Source: Cyanobacteriota bacterium
GTDB taxonomy: Bacteria > Cyanobacteriota > Cyanobacteriia > CACIAM-69d
Assembly: GCA_022402445.1 (NCBI GenBank)
Contig: JAKRSF010000013.1
Location: forward strand, 1-64,000
Direction of reading: 5' to 3'
Length of the DNA stretch: 64,000 nucleotides
Shown: piece by piece, positions 28,504 to 38,139 of the stretch
How the letters are laid out: each line of letters starts with the position of its first letter
Numbering within the stretch: position 1 is the stretch's first letter
The notes under the pieces: generated by a model
Told to the model about the DNA's origin: nothing
Database searches by the model: none
The model's input: only the letters and a program-made list of their open reading frames with translations
Translations under genes and position numbers: made by a program

Positions 28504-29462
28504 GGAAACGTAAAGGGGGCGGCGCGGTGGACCGTGAGGCGATCGCCCGTGCGGGGGTGGTCGAAGCGGAGGGTGTGGGCATGGAGCCGATAGCCACAGT
28601 CTCCGGGCCGCGCGATCGCGTCGCCGCCGCCGCCAATGGTCTGTTCTGTTGAAGGGTCTTCGTCGGGGCAAACCTCTGGGGATCGGGGCCGCCCGCCGAT
28701 CGCGTAGAGGGGATCGCCTTCGAGGGGGATGCCTGCCGCCGCCAGGTGAATGCGGATTTGGTGGGGCCGTCCGGTCAAGATCGTCACGTCCAGGAGCAGG
28801 CGATCGCGATCGCGCCCCAAAACCTGACAGTCGCTCTGGGCAAAGGCCCCATCGTCCGTGGCTCCGTAGATGTGCCCTAGGGTGGGGTGGAAAATTTTGC
28901 CGATGGGCTGGGTGACGGTGAAGCGATCGCCGATTTGGCTGGCCGTCGGTCCCGCCGCGATCGCGCGATAGATCTTGGTCATGGTGCGATCGCGCAGTTG
29001 GGCCGTCAGCCGCGATCGCGCCAGGGGAGTGCGGGCCAGCAGCACCAGCCCCGAGGTGCCCCGCCCGAGGCGATGGATGGGGATCGGCGTTTCCGTGGGA
29101 TAGCGGCGCTGGAGTTGCCCCAAAAGCGTATGGTCCAAAAAGCCGCCACCGGGCATCACCGGCAGGCCGGACGGTTTTGCGACAACGGCCAGATCCCCGT
29201 CTTCATAGACCACATCAAAATCTAGGGGTACCGGCGGTTCATGCCACGGGGGCCGGTGGTAGGTCAAGGTTTGGCCGCGATCGAGCACCTGATCCGGCGT
29301 GGCGGCCTGACCTTCCACGTAAATCTGTCCCGCCACCACGCGATCGCACCATTGTTCCGCCGTCGAGTGGCGATAGCGCTGGGCATAGTAGGCCACCACC
29401 GTCTGCCCCGCCTCCCGAGGACCGACGCGATCGCGGTATACCCAACCCCCGTTCAGCCCCAT
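28500..29462 (-). CDS. RluA-family pseudouridine synthase-like protein with HRLG motif
   Basis: A 320-residue protein with an N-terminal S4-like RNA-binding region (about 20-70) and a RluA-type catalytic domain. The conserved motif HRLDxxTSG reads HRLGRGTSGLVLLART, so Gly133 occupies the place of the catalytic Asp. Other family features are present (VVAKPSGLPVMPGG, ILTGRPHQIRIHLAAAGIPL). It may be inactive as a synthase, may use another residue, or may belong to a subfamily where this change is normal. A region rich in Glu, Gly and Pro (about 268-290) interrupts the C-terminus. Confidence 0.88.
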   Translation of the reverse strand: MGLNGGWVYRDRVGPREAGQTVVAYYAQRYRHSTAEQWCDRVVAGQIYVEGQAATPDQVLDRGQTLTYHRPPWHEPPVPLDFDVVYEDGDLAVVAKPSGLPVMPGGGFLDHTLLGQLQRRYPTETPIPIHRLGRGTSGLVLLARTPLARSRLTAQLRDRTMTKIYRAIAAGPTASQIGDRFTVTQPIGKIFHPTLGHIYGATDDGAFAQSDCQVLGRDRDRLLLDVTILTGRPHQIRIHLAAAGIPLEGDPLYAIGGRPRSPEVCPDEDPSTEQTIGGGGDAIARPGDCGYRLHAHTLRFDHPRTGDRLTVHRAAPFTFP

Positions 29463-29496
29463 CCCACTCCTAAGCTTTATCTAGATCTAGCGGCCC

Positions 29497-31614
29497 CTAG
29501 TCCTCCTCCCCCCGGCGCGGCGGCACCCCCGTATAGGTCAGCAGCACCTGGGCGAGGCGATCATAATCCAGCGGCTTACTCAGATAATCCTGCATCCCCG
29601 CGCTCAGGCAGTCAAAGCGATCACTCGCCATCGCCAGCGCCGTCGCCGCCACCACAGGCAGCGATCGCCAGCGATCATCGCGCCGCAGCCGCCGCAGAAT
29701 TTCAAACCCATCCATCCCCGGCAGGTGAATATCCAAAAACACCAGATGGGCGCGGTTGTCTTCGAGCCATGCCAAGGCGCGATCGCCATCGGGCATCACC
29801 GCCACATCGTAGCCCCAGCTATCGAGCAAATCCCCCAGCAGTTGGGCATTGTAGGGATCATCCTCCACGATCAACAGTTGCGGACGCTCTTCCCCCTCCA
29901 GCGGCGGCACCGATGGCCCCAGGGAAAGCGATCGCGTCGCCGCCCCGCCCGATCGCCCCTCCGCCCGACTCGGATTCAGGTGCAGGGGCAAACGAATCGT
30001 AAACGTACTCCCCTGGCCCAGGACCGACTCCACCGTCACCGTGCCCCCGTGCAGTTCCGCCAACTGGCGCGTCAGGGCCAGCCCCAGCCCCGTCCCCTGG
30101 TGCCGCCGCGCGAGGGAACTATCCAACTGCTGGAACGGCTGAAAGAGCTGGTGGCGATCGCCCTCGGGAATGCCAATGCCCCGATCCCACACGCTCAGAA
30201 GCAAATAACCCGCCTCCGTGTGGCCCTGGACCCCCACAGCCCCGCCATCGTGGGAGAATTTCACCGCATTGGACAGCAAATTCACCAGCATTTGCCGCAC
30301 CCGCAACGGATCCGCCATCAGCACGGGCAGGGACTTGGGCAGATCGCACGCGATCGAGATCGCGCGGCTGCGGGCCTGGGGACAGACCAAATTAATCGCC
30401 TCCTCACAGAGCTCCGGCACATTCACCGGAGCCACCTCCAGCTTGGTTTGGCCCGCCTCCACCTTCGACAGATCCAGCACGTCATTGATCAAACTCAGGA
30501 GGTGATCGCCGCTCTGGCGGATCTGCTCCACATAGACCTTTTGCTTGTCATTGAGCGGCCCATAGAGCTGCTGGCGCAACAGGGACGAAAAGCCCAAAAT
30601 CGCCGTCAGGGGCGTCCGCAACTCGTGGGACATGTTCGCCAAAAATTCCGACTTCAGACGGCTCGCCCGTTCCAGGTCAATATTTTTAGCAGCCAGTTCC
30701 GCCTGGGTTTGCTTCTGGTCCGTGATGTCGCGGCTGACGATCGAAAAGGCGATCGCCTGCCCATCCTCATTGCAGATCGACCCGACGGACACCAGCGCCG
30801 CAAAGCGATCGCCCCCCTGCCGCTGGCAAATCACCTCACCGCTCCAGCCCCCGTCCCGCGCCTGACGGGCCAGCCAGGTCACCTGATCGGCCCCGGCGTC
30901 CGGGTAAAACACCGCCGCATTGGCCCCCTCCAGGGCATCCGCATCGTAGCCAAAGGTGCGGTAGGTGGCGGGGTTCACGTACAGCAAACGGCCCGTCAAA
31001 TCCGCGATCGCGGCGCTGTCATGGCACGACTCCAACGCCCGCGACAGCATCTGCAACTGCTGCTCAAAGCGCTTGCGTTCCGTAATATCCCGCGCAATGC
31101 CCAAGCCCCCGATCAACTGGCCGTCGCAGTGGAGCAACTGGCCATTCACCTGCATCTGAATCTCCTGGCCGTCCCGGTTCACCAGGGCAAATTCAAAATC
31201 AATCAACTCCCCCGTGTGCATCAAATTCTCAAAGGCGCGGGCCGTGGGCAGTTTGTAGCGATCAGCGACAAAATCCAAACACAGCCGCCCCAGCCAATCC
31301 GCCTGGGTACAGCCCAGAATCCGCTCCCCATAGGGATTCATAAAAGTGAGCCGCCCCGCCAAATCCACCGTATACACCATGTCATTGGCCGTTTCCACAT
31401 AGGCGCGGAACAGGGCCGTCGAATCGGGGCTCGACCAATAGTCCCGCGTCGCCACCGGGGGCGTCGGCACCGGGTGGGGGGCCTTGGCGGGCATGACAGC
31501 ACCCATGGCGGCATCCATGGCGGCGGCGGCCAGGAGCCGTTCGAGTTCATTCACGCGCCGCTGGAGCCGTTGATTTTCGTGGGCGAGGGTTTCCCGATCC
31601 AATTCAATCGACAT
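29497..31614 (-). CDS. Hybrid sensor histidine kinase (PAS-PAS-HK-REC)
   Basis: A 705-residue soluble hybrid kinase. In order: an N-terminal coiled coil; two PAS domains (about 65-190 and 190-315); a HisKA domain with phosphoacceptor His in NMSHELRTPLTAILGFSSLL; an HATPase_c domain (DRGIGIPEGDR, GTGLGLALTRQL); a linker; and a receiver domain (about 583-700) with the acidic pair EDD and the phospho-Asp in LVFLDIHLPGMDGFEI. No membrane segment is present. The C-terminal receiver suggests a phosphorelay to an unlinked partner. The signal is unknown. Confidence 0.95.
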   Translation of the reverse strand: MSIELDRETLAHENQRLQRRVNELERLLAAAAMDAAMGAVMPAKAPHPVPTPPVATRDYWSSPDSTALFRAYVETANDMVYTVDLAGRLTFMNPYGERILGCTQADWLGRLCLDFVADRYKLPTARAFENLMHTGELIDFEFALVNRDGQEIQMQVNGQLLHCDGQLIGGLGIARDITERKRFEQQLQMLSRALESCHDSAAIADLTGRLLYVNPATYRTFGYDADALEGANAAVFYPDAGADQVTWLARQARDGGWSGEVICQRQGGDRFAALVSVGSICNEDGQAIAFSIVSRDITDQKQTQAELAAKNIDLERASRLKSEFLANMSHELRTPLTAILGFSSLLRQQLYGPLNDKQKVYVEQIRQSGDHLLSLINDVLDLSKVEAGQTKLEVAPVNVPELCEEAINLVCPQARSRAISIACDLPKSLPVLMADPLRVRQMLVNLLSNAVKFSHDGGAVGVQGHTEAGYLLLSVWDRGIGIPEGDRHQLFQPFQQLDSSLARRHQGTGLGLALTRQLAELHGGTVTVESVLGQGSTFTIRLPLHLNPSRAEGRSGGAATRSLSLGPSVPPLEGEERPQLLIVEDDPYNAQLLGDLLDSWGYDVAVMPDGDRALAWLEDNRAHLVFLDIHLPGMDGFEILRRLRRDDRWRSLPVVAATALAMASDRFDCLSAGMQDYLSKPLDYDRLAQVLLTYTGVPPRRGEED

Positions 31615-31930
31615 GGGCGTGGGGGGAGGTGAGGAGGGTGGAACAGATGCGCGAAACCATTTTGCCCCCTAGGATGTAGGGGACGGCCCTTTGGCTTTGC
31701 GATCACGGAACTGACACACCCTAATGGCCGGTGCTGGCCCCAGCGGATTTCTCCCTCGGCCCGTCGGCTGGGCCGGTGCGATTCATCGGTGGGGATCATC
31801 GGACACCTGCTACCAAGATATCCATTCCCCGCCGGGGTGAGTCCGTATAGATCCGTAATTTTACGGAATTTTTCCGCTTCGGTTTTCCAGTTCGTTCTCC
31901 AGTTCCCCCCACGTCCTTTTTTTCCCTGCC
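31615..31930. other. Divergent promoter region between hybrid kinase and rlmN
   Basis: About 315 bp separating two divergent genes, so it should hold both promoters. The 31840-31890 stretch is comparatively A/T-rich. No gene, repeat or clear hairpin was recognised. Confidence 0.4.
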
Positions 31931-33064
31931 ATGACTCCGGCCCCCGTTTCCTCCCGCCCGTCTGATCCCGCTGCCCCGGCGGCTGCCCCGTCCCCGAATC
32001 GCCCGTCCCTGGCGGTGCCGCCGCTGGTGGGGGCGTCGATCGCGGAGTTGACGGATTGGGTGAAGGAGCAGGGGCAACCGGCCTATCGCGGCAAGCAGCT
32101 CCATCAATGGATCTATCAGCAGGGGGCGCGATCGCTCGAAGACATTTCGGTGTTTCCAAAGGCGTGGCGGCAGACGATGGCGGCGGTGCCCGTGGGGCGA
32201 TCGCAGATCCATTACCGGGCCGTGGCGCGGGACAAAACCGTTAAATATTTGCTGAAGCTGGCGGACGGCCAAATTATTGAAACCGTCGGCATTCCCACCG
32301 CGAAGCGACTGACAGTTTGCGTATCGTCCCAGGTGGGCTGCCCCATGGCCTGCGATTTTTGCGCCACGGGCAAGGGCGGTTTCGTGCGCAATCTCTCCCG
32401 CGCGGAGATCGTCGATCAGGTGCTGACGGTGCAGGAGGAGTTTGGGCGGCGGGTGTCGAATGTGGTGTTCATGGGCATGGGGGAGCCGCTCCTCAACCTC
32501 GATGCGGTGGTGGGGGCCGTGCGATCGCTCAATGAAGATGTGGGCATCGGCCAGCGCAATTTAACCATTTCCACGGTGGGGGTGCCCGGGCGCATCCGAG
32601 CATTGGCGGCCCACCAGCTTCAGGTGACCTTGGCCGTGAGTTTGCACGCTTCCAACCAATCCCTGCGGGAGACGACGATCCCCAGCGCGAAGCACTATCC
32701 CCTGACGGCGTTGCTGGACGATTGCCGTGCCTATGTGCAGGAAACGGGGCGGCGGGTGACGTTTGAATATACGCTCCTGGCCCAGGTGAACGATACGGAA
32801 ACCCACGCGGCGGAGTTGGCGGGTCTACTGCGGGGGTTTCAAAGCCATGTCAATTTGATCCCCTATAACCCCATTAGTGAGGTGGACTACCGCCGTCCGT
32901 CGGGCGATCGCGCCCAGGATTTTCTAGAACAGTTGGAGGAGCTGGGCATTGCCGCCAGTATCCGCCAAACCCGTGGCCTGGACGCGGATGCGGCCTGCGG
33001 TCAGTTGCGGGCGTCGCACCTGGAGGTGGATTCAGATTCGTCGAATTTGGCGGCGGTGGATTAG
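31931..33064 (+). CDS. rlmN: Dual-specificity 23S rRNA/tRNA adenine-C2 methyltransferase RlmN
   Basis: A 377-residue radical SAM enzyme that methylates A2503 of 23S rRNA and A37 of some tRNAs. The radical SAM cluster motif CPMACDFC is intact ([16 protein letters not shown]). The N-terminal domain has [13 protein letters not shown], and GMGEPLLN and the catalytic C-terminal Cys region (DADAACGQL) are present. The first 35 residues are Pro/Ala/Ser-rich and may be dispensable or indicate a later start, but no better start was seen. Confidence 0.96.
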   Translation: MTPAPVSSRPSDPAAPAAAPSPNRPSLAVPPLVGASIAELTDWVKEQGQPAYRGKQLHQWIYQQGARSLEDISVFPKAWRQTMAAVPVGRSQIHYRAVARDKTVKYLLKLADGQIIETVGIPTAKRLTVCVSSQVGCPMACDFCATGKGGFVRNLSRAEIVDQVLTVQEEFGRRVSNVVFMGMGEPLLNLDAVVGAVRSLNEDVGIGQRNLTISTVGVPGRIRALAAHQLQVTLAVSLHASNQSLRETTIPSAKHYPLTALLDDCRAYVQETGRRVTFEYTLLAQVNDTETHAAELAGLLRGFQSHVNLIPYNPISEVDYRRPSGDRAQDFLEQLEELGIAASIRQTRGLDADAACGQLRASHLEVDSDSSNLAAVD

Positions 33065-33086
33065 GGCCTATCATCAATTCCGCCAT

Positions 33087-33262
33087 CGTAGGGGTTGGGT
33101 CTCCCAACCCTCGCCCCACCGATCACCCCAAGCCCGTTCAACCCTCGCCCCACCGATCACCCCAAGCCCGTTCAACCCTCGCCCGACCAATCGCCCCCAA
33201 TCCGTTCAACCTGGGGGCGATCAGGGATCGTGGGGGCTGGGCGGGAAAACCCCGCCCCTACG
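33087..33262. mobile_element. MITE-like element with inverted CGTAGGGG ends and tandem units (copy 2)
   Basis: A 176-bp non-coding element bounded by CGTAGGGG (33087-33094) and its complement CCCCTACG (33255-33262). Each end is part of a hairpin: GGGTTGGG-TCT-CCCAACCC at the left, and GGGCGGG-AAAA-CCCCGCCC (one extra C) at the right. Between them lie two identical 34-bp units (33111-33144, 33145-33178) and a diverged third (33179-33211), each ending in CCGTTCAACC. No target duplication is obvious. It shares the unit and left end with the copy at 24381-24487. Confidence 0.75.
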
Positions 33263-33291
33263 AATGGTTGATGGGAGCGAGATGGTGCGTC

Positions 33292-35331
33292 CTAGCGATT
33301 AATGGCACTGGCGGCCATCTGGGCGATCGCGCGATCGTCCGCCTTGGGCAAGTGATAATACTTACCCCCGGCGGCGGTCACCAGTTCCTGGGCGAAGCCC
33401 GTCCGCACGAACCGACTTTGGGTATCGATCAGGAGCATCTGCATCCCCGAGGCGCGGATCTTGCCGGCGATTTCCAGGAGTTCCTCCTTGATGTCCGGCG
33501 TTTCATCGGGGTCCAGGGGCTGGCCGAGCGATCGCGCCAGGGGCACATTGCCGCGTCCATCGGTGATCGCCACCAGCACCACCTGACCGATATCGCCGGA
33601 CTGCATGGCATTGAGACCCACCCGCACCGCCTGGGTGAGGCCATGGGCCAGGGGCGAACCGCCACCGCAGGGCATGGTTTCCAGACGGCGACGGGCGGCG
33701 GCGATCGATCGCGTGGGGGGCAACAGCACCTCCGCCTGCTCCCCCCGGAAGGGAATCAGGGCCACCTCATCGCGATTTTGATATGCCTCCGTCAGCAGCC
33801 GCAGGACCGCCCCCTTGGCCGACTGCATCCGGTTCAGGGCCATGGATCCCGACGCATCCACAATGAAAACGATCAGCGCCCCCGCCTTCCGGGCCAGCCG
33901 CTTCGATCGCACATCGGACCCTTCCACAAAAACCCGGCGATCGGCACCGGGGCCACCCTTGGCGATCGCCCGCGCCCGCCGACCTTTTTGGTAGGGAGCC
34001 GACGCCCGCAGGGTCGCATCCACCGCAATCCGCCGCACGGGGCCACGGGGGATCATGGGCCGCACATACCGCCCGCGATCGTCGGAGAACACAACACTCC
34101 GCGCCCCGGACTTGCCCTGGCGTTTCGCCGCCGTCTGGGCAAAGGTCATCACATCCGGATCCAGGATCGCCCCCTCGGGATCAAAAATAAATTCCTCCGG
34201 CAGGGCGGGGGGCTCGTCCGGCTGCTCCTGATCCTCGTCGGGGCTGTCGTCCTGGTTGTCTTCCGTTTGATCGTCCTGGTCGCGATCGGACTCGTCCCGG
34301 TTATCCGGCGGCGGCGGCGGCGGTGGCGGCTGCTGATCCGGCGGCGTTTCCACCACCGTGGCCCTTGGGACAATCACCAACTGCACGGCGGTTTTTAGAT
34401 CCCCCGCATTCACCGTCGTGCGGCCATCGAGGGCGGCGCAGGCTTTGGCAACCCGCACGGCGAACAGTTCCGCCCGGTGGCCCTGGACGCGCCCGCGCAC
34501 GGCTTCTTTGACTAAATATTCGATTTGCTCGCGGCTGATGGTCACGTCCTTGAGCCATTCCCGCGCCAGGAGCAGTTGGGTTTTGAGGCTGTCGATGTCC
34601 TCCTCGTACTGGTCCAAAAAGGCGGCGGGATCGCGGGCGTAATTGGTGGCTTGGGTGACCACTTCCACCCGCTGATCGATCCCCAGGGCTCCGTCGGCGG
34701 AGAGGGTGATGGCGATGCGATCGAGCAAATGCTCCCGTAGCGGGCCTTCTTCGGGGTTGTAGGTGGCGATCAGCAGCGCTTGGCAGGGGTGGGAAAAGCT
34801 GATGCCCTCCCGTTCGATTTGGTTGCGCCCTTCGCCGATCGCGCCGAGCAGCAGGTTGGCGGTTTGGTCATCGAGGAGGTTGAGTTCGTCCACATAGAGG
34901 ACGCCGCGATTGGCTTCGGCTAGCAGGCCCGGTTGAAAGATCGTTTCGCCCCGCTTGACCGACAGGCCCACGTCCACGGATCCGATGAGGCGATCTTCGG
35001 TGGTGCCGAGGGGGATTTGGACGAAGGGGGCGGGGATCACTTGCGTGGGGGGCTCGTCGGTGTCGCCGATCGCGTGGGCGAGGCCGTCTTCCCAGGTGGT
35101 GCGATCGCGCGGATCGCAGTTACTTACGGAGCCCTGGACAATTTCAATGGGGGGCAAGAGCGCATGGATTGCCCGCGCCATGACCGATTTGGCCGTGCCC
35201 CGCCGCCCCGCGATCGCGACGCCCCCCAGGCCCGGATCCACCGCCGCCAACAGCAGCGCCAGTTTGATGGCTTCCTGGCCGATGACGGCGCTCAGGGGAA
35301 AGGCGGTGGGGGTGCGGGCGATCGTAGCCAT
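33292..35331 (-). CDS. chlD: Magnesium chelatase subunit D
   Basis: ChlD (679 residues) joins ChlI and ChlH to insert Mg2+ into protoporphyrin IX, the first committed chlorophyll step. An AAA+ module occupies about 1-320 ([33 protein letters not shown]). A Pro run plus a strongly acidic Asp/Glu/Gln linker follows (about 330-395). A C-terminal von Willebrand A domain has the MIDAS motif [13 protein letters not shown]. The standard domain order and length indicate a functional subunit. chlI and chlH are not in the window. Confidence 0.98.
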   Translation of the reverse strand: MATIARTPTAFPLSAVIGQEAIKLALLLAAVDPGLGGVAIAGRRGTAKSVMARAIHALLPPIEIVQGSVSNCDPRDRTTWEDGLAHAIGDTDEPPTQVIPAPFVQIPLGTTEDRLIGSVDVGLSVKRGETIFQPGLLAEANRGVLYVDELNLLDDQTANLLLGAIGEGRNQIEREGISFSHPCQALLIATYNPEEGPLREHLLDRIAITLSADGALGIDQRVEVVTQATNYARDPAAFLDQYEEDIDSLKTQLLLAREWLKDVTISREQIEYLVKEAVRGRVQGHRAELFAVRVAKACAALDGRTTVNAGDLKTAVQLVIVPRATVVETPPDQQPPPPPPPPDNRDESDRDQDDQTEDNQDDSPDEDQEQPDEPPALPEEFIFDPEGAILDPDVMTFAQTAAKRQGKSGARSVVFSDDRGRYVRPMIPRGPVRRIAVDATLRASAPYQKGRRARAIAKGGPGADRRVFVEGSDVRSKRLARKAGALIVFIVDASGSMALNRMQSAKGAVLRLLTEAYQNRDEVALIPFRGEQAEVLLPPTRSIAAARRRLETMPCGGGSPLAHGLTQAVRVGLNAMQSGDIGQVVLVAITDGRGNVPLARSLGQPLDPDETPDIKEELLEIAGKIRASGMQMLLIDTQSRFVRTGFAQELVTAAGGKYYHLPKADDRAIAQMAASAINR

Positions 35332-35480
35332 GGGTGGGGGAATGGGGCGTTTGTAAGGGGAGTTTTTTTAAAAGGAGCGCGTCAGAAGACAACGGCCCCA
35401 GGGGCTCAGGGGCGTCCTTCAGGATATCAAGGATTGTGGGTCGCCTCGCGATCGCGCCAACCTCTACCCCGACCTTGGTT

Positions 35481-36542
35481 TTAATTCGAGGAACCCTGGC
35501 GATCAATCAAGATGGCCGTCAGGCGCTCCGCGATCGCGGCGGTCACCATGTCATTGCCCAGGGGACTCAGGTGAATACTGTCGCGGTAGAGCACCGCCGG
35601 ATCCGGCACCTGCTGGAACGGGTCCAGGAAATCAATGAACGGAATCCCCAAACTGTCGAGCAAATCCGTCAACCGCATCCGCGCCTTGAGTTCATAATCC
35701 TTCGGGCTGCCCACCGCCTCCCGCTTCAACGGCGTCAGGGCAACTAACAATCCCGCCCGCCCCGCCGTTGCCATGGCCTGGATCTGCGCGATCGCCCGGA
35801 GATTGGCCCCCACGCGATCGCCCGGTTCCCGGTGGCGATCGGCCAGTTCCGGGTCCGGCGACGGCGGCACCACCAACTCATAGAGCTCCTGCAACGCCAA
35901 CATCGGCGGCACGGCGGGATAGTTCGGATCCCGGCCCACCGGCAACGACGACGGGGCCACCGCAAACAGATCATCCGTATTGATCAGCAGCACGATCACC
36001 TGCGCCCCAAAGGTGCCGAACTGCTCCAGGTAGCCCAACTCATTGCGCGGCCCCCAGGAATTCGCCGACGCATTGAGCACCTCCACCGGGCGATCGCCCC
36101 GATCCGGCAGCCCCAGCTTCGCAAACACCCTCGGCGGCACCTGCTGGGCCAGCGATGCCGTCAGCCGCGCCGCGATCGTCGCCCCATCGTCCGTCCACCA
36201 GCCCCCATTGGCGATCGAATCCCCCAGCAGCAGCAGCCGTAATGTACTGCCGTCCGCCGCGATCGCCCCGCCGCGCATGGAAAACTCATTGACCGTAATG
36301 GCATTACCCAGCCGCCGCAGCCGCTGATTCGGAGCCAGCCGATAGCCCGTGCGCCCATCGGCCACATACAACGGCGGCCGCCCAAACCCCAGCACCCACC
36401 GCAGGCCCAGCTCCAACGCCGCCAGCGTTCCCGCCACCAGCCCCAGCAACACCAGCAACCCCTTCACCCGGCCCCTCCCCACGCGATCGCCACCACTCAC
36501 CTGTCCCCCCAGCCTAGGCGATCGCCCCCGGTCTAAATCCAT
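35481..36542 (-). CDS. SGNH/GDSL-type esterase-like membrane-anchored protein
   Basis: A 353-residue protein with one N-terminal transmembrane helix (VKGLLVLLGLVAGTLAALEL, about 26-48) and a periplasmic SGNH-hydrolase-like domain. The block I motif is LLLGDSIANGG, block III is likely NSWGPRN, and the C-terminal Asp/His pair may be DSIHLSPLGN. Such proteins often deacetylate or esterify surface polysaccharides, but the substrate cannot be told. The first 25 residues are basic and glycine-rich, and a later start is possible. It is upstream of chlD on the same strand with a 149-bp gap. Confidence 0.78.
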   Translation of the reverse strand: MDLDRGRSPRLGGQVSGGDRVGRGRVKGLLVLLGLVAGTLAALELGLRWVLGFGRPPLYVADGRTGYRLAPNQRLRRLGNAITVNEFSMRGGAIAADGSTLRLLLLGDSIANGGWWTDDGATIAARLTASLAQQVPPRVFAKLGLPDRGDRPVEVLNASANSWGPRNELGYLEQFGTFGAQVIVLLINTDDLFAVAPSSLPVGRDPNYPAVPPMLALQELYELVVPPSPDPELADRHREPGDRVGANLRAIAQIQAMATAGRAGLLVALTPLKREAVGSPKDYELKARMRLTDLLDSLGIPFIDFLDPFQQVPDPAVLYRDSIHLSPLGNDMVTAAIAERLTAILIDRQGSSN

Positions 36543-36642
36543 TTTTTGTTAAGGGTCCGTCACAAAGCCTCAGGAAAGGCCGTATCCATTTTGGCAGGGG
36601 AGTCGTTACAATCGTTATTGAAACGCGCGAGGATGTACCCGT

Positions 36643-36672
36643 CCCCCACGTTTTGCGGGGATTGAGATCCCC
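36643..36672 (+). promoter_or_regulatory. Two mutually exclusive hairpins in the 5' leader of the 46-residue gene
   Basis: The GGGG at 36657-36660 can pair either with the upstream CCCC (36644-36647) or, as GGGGAT (36657-36662), with ATCCCC (36667-36672) around a TGAG loop. The leader lies 30 nt before the AAGGGA Shine-Dalgarno of the next gene. This could be an RNA regulatory element or chance. Confidence 0.3.
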
Positions 36673-36702
36673 ACCTGTTGGACTTTGTAAGGGACGAAAA
36701 CC

Positions 36703-36843
36703 ATGTCCGACCTCAATCGCGGAATCATGAAGTTCAAGGGCGCGGATAGTCCGATCGCCGTGACCCTCTCGGGTGCTCTGATCCTCGGAAGTATTGTGTT
36801 CTTGATCCTCTGGGCGATGGATTCTGCCTATGCCATCCGCTAG
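36703..36843 (+). CDS. Small single-span membrane protein, unknown function
   Basis: A 46-residue protein with a polar N-terminus (SDLNRGIMKFKGADSP) and one transmembrane helix (about 18-40), ending in SAYAIR. AAGGGA stands 8 nt before the ATG. A TACAAT word at 36608-36613 could be its -10. Size and layout resemble small subunits of thylakoid complexes, and the motif NRGIMKF looks conserved rather than random, but I cannot match it to a known Psb, Psa, Pet or Ndh subunit. It is isolated from its neighbours, which run on the opposite strand. Confidence 0.75.
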   Translation: MSDLNRGIMKFKGADSPIAVTLSGALILGSIVFLILWAMDSAYAIR

Positions 36844-37042
36844 GGCATTCCGGCCCTGGCTCCCCCAGGCTCCGGCACCCCTAGATTCCAGGATCCATCC
36901 TTTGGTCCCGGATCTGGCCCTAGACCCCTTGCCCCCTAAACCAATCCCCTGGCGATCGCCCTCGGACTAGTCCCGGCCATCATCAGGGGATTTTTAGGTT
37001 GGTTGGGTTTGAGGGTTGGTGGAGTTCAGGGGGCGGCCATCC

Positions 37043-38119
37043 CTACGGGATTGGCGGAATCGGCATCGTTGAGCCAAAGAACGCCGTCCGTCCCTGGAGC
37101 GCCTGGGGAGATTGCACCCCCAGCACGATCGCCACCAGATCCCGCCGCTCCGTCACCCCGCCATCGTCCGTCAGGCGCGCCACCACCCGCACACTGTTGC
37201 CATCCGGCTCGAAATCAACCCCCGGTATGGTGCTCGATGGAGCCCCCGGCTGCCCCGCCACCACCAGGGTGTCCTGGGCCAGGTTGAAGTCCGCAATGAC
37301 CCCATAGTCCGCCTCCCCAGCAGCCGTATAGAAGGGCACCTGGCGCGGAAACCGCGATCGCCCATCCGCATAGCCCACCACGAAGGAGTCCGGCCCCGGC
37401 CCACCGGTCAAAATATCCTGCTCATTGGCCCCCACACTGTCGTAGCTCCCGGCCAAAGCCCCCGTCAGGGTGCCGCCGATCGCCTCCGGCCCATAGCCCC
37501 GTTCCACCCCCGTGAGGGTATCGCCCCCCTGGCCGCCGGTGATTTCATCATTGCCACGGGTGCCGGAAAAGGGCGCGCCCATTCCCACAAACTGCCCCGC
37601 AATGCCATAGTGCTGGCTGGCGGAGAAAAAGCCCGTGGGGGCATCCACCGCCGCCGCCACATCCGGGTAGCGCCGCAGGTAGTCAAATTCATTGAGGAAC
37701 GTGGCCGATCGCCGCTCCAGGGGACCGCGCCCAAACAGGCGGAAATGGTCAAATCCGCTGGCGAAGGCCCCAAAGCGAATGGCCTGATCCACATCGGGGT
37801 AGCGCTTGCGGTAGAACGCTTCGTCGAAGTAGGGCGAAAAGGATCGGCTTTCGCGGCGGCCAAAGGCAAAAAAGTGCTGCGCCCCGGAGAAAAAGGCCCC
37901 ACTGGCGACGGCGGCGGCCACGTCGGGATTGCGGCGCAGGTAGGTTTGCTCGTCGTAGAGGCCCAGGTTTTTGCCAACACGCCCCTCCCGCGCCCCGAAT
38001 ACGAGGTAATGATCAAAGCCGGACCGCAACCCTCCGCTGGCGACGGCGGCGGCGATGTCGGGGTAGCGACTGAGGTAGTCGGATTCTTCGTAAAATTCAT
38101 CCCATTGTCGAATCGTCAT
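37043..38119 (-). CDS. Surface-type repeat protein with RTX-like C-terminal part
   Basis: A 358-residue protein. Residues 5-200 are four repeats of about 48 residues with consensus YLxRYPDVAAAVxSGxFxSGxxHxxxFG, a repeat often found in hemolysin-type calcium-binding proteins of cyanobacteria and marine bacteria. Next comes GTRGNDEITGGQGGDTL, one or two RTX-like units (about 215-235), and then a beta-rich C-terminal domain. The ATG at 38119 is chosen because upstream sequence belongs to the divergent gene. There is no Sec signal. Secretion by a type I route is possible but not shown. The gene at 26272 is a second RTX-type protein in this window. Confidence 0.82.
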   Translation of the reverse strand: MTIRQWDEFYEESDYLSRYPDIAAAVASGGLRSGFDHYLVFGAREGRVGKNLGLYDEQTYLRRNPDVAAAVASGAFFSGAQHFFAFGRRESRSFSPYFDEAFYRKRYPDVDQAIRFGAFASGFDHFRLFGRGPLERRSATFLNEFDYLRRYPDVAAAVDAPTGFFSASQHYGIAGQFVGMGAPFSGTRGNDEITGGQGGDTLTGVERGYGPEAIGGTLTGALAGSYDSVGANEQDILTGGPGPDSFVVGYADGRSRFPRQVPFYTAAGEADYGVIADFNLAQDTLVVAGQPGAPSSTIPGVDFEPDGNSVRVVARLTDDGGVTERRDLVAIVLGVQSPQALQGRTAFFGSTMPIPPIP

Positions 38120-38139
38120 AGGTTTTGCGAGGCAACTCT

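Noticed and set aside
27223-28671. 482-codon antisense frame over the RTX gene
   Set aside because: Reverse reading of regular 27-bp repeats; the sense frame has the RTX pattern and a ribosome site.
29725-31632. 635-codon open frame antisense to the hybrid histidine kinase
   Set aside because: Mirrors the kinase codons; composition is His/Arg/Gln-rich and the sense frame has clear domains.
33111-33211. Tandem 34-bp repeats considered as a CRISPR array
   Set aside because: Units are directly adjacent with no unique spacers and there are no cas genes.
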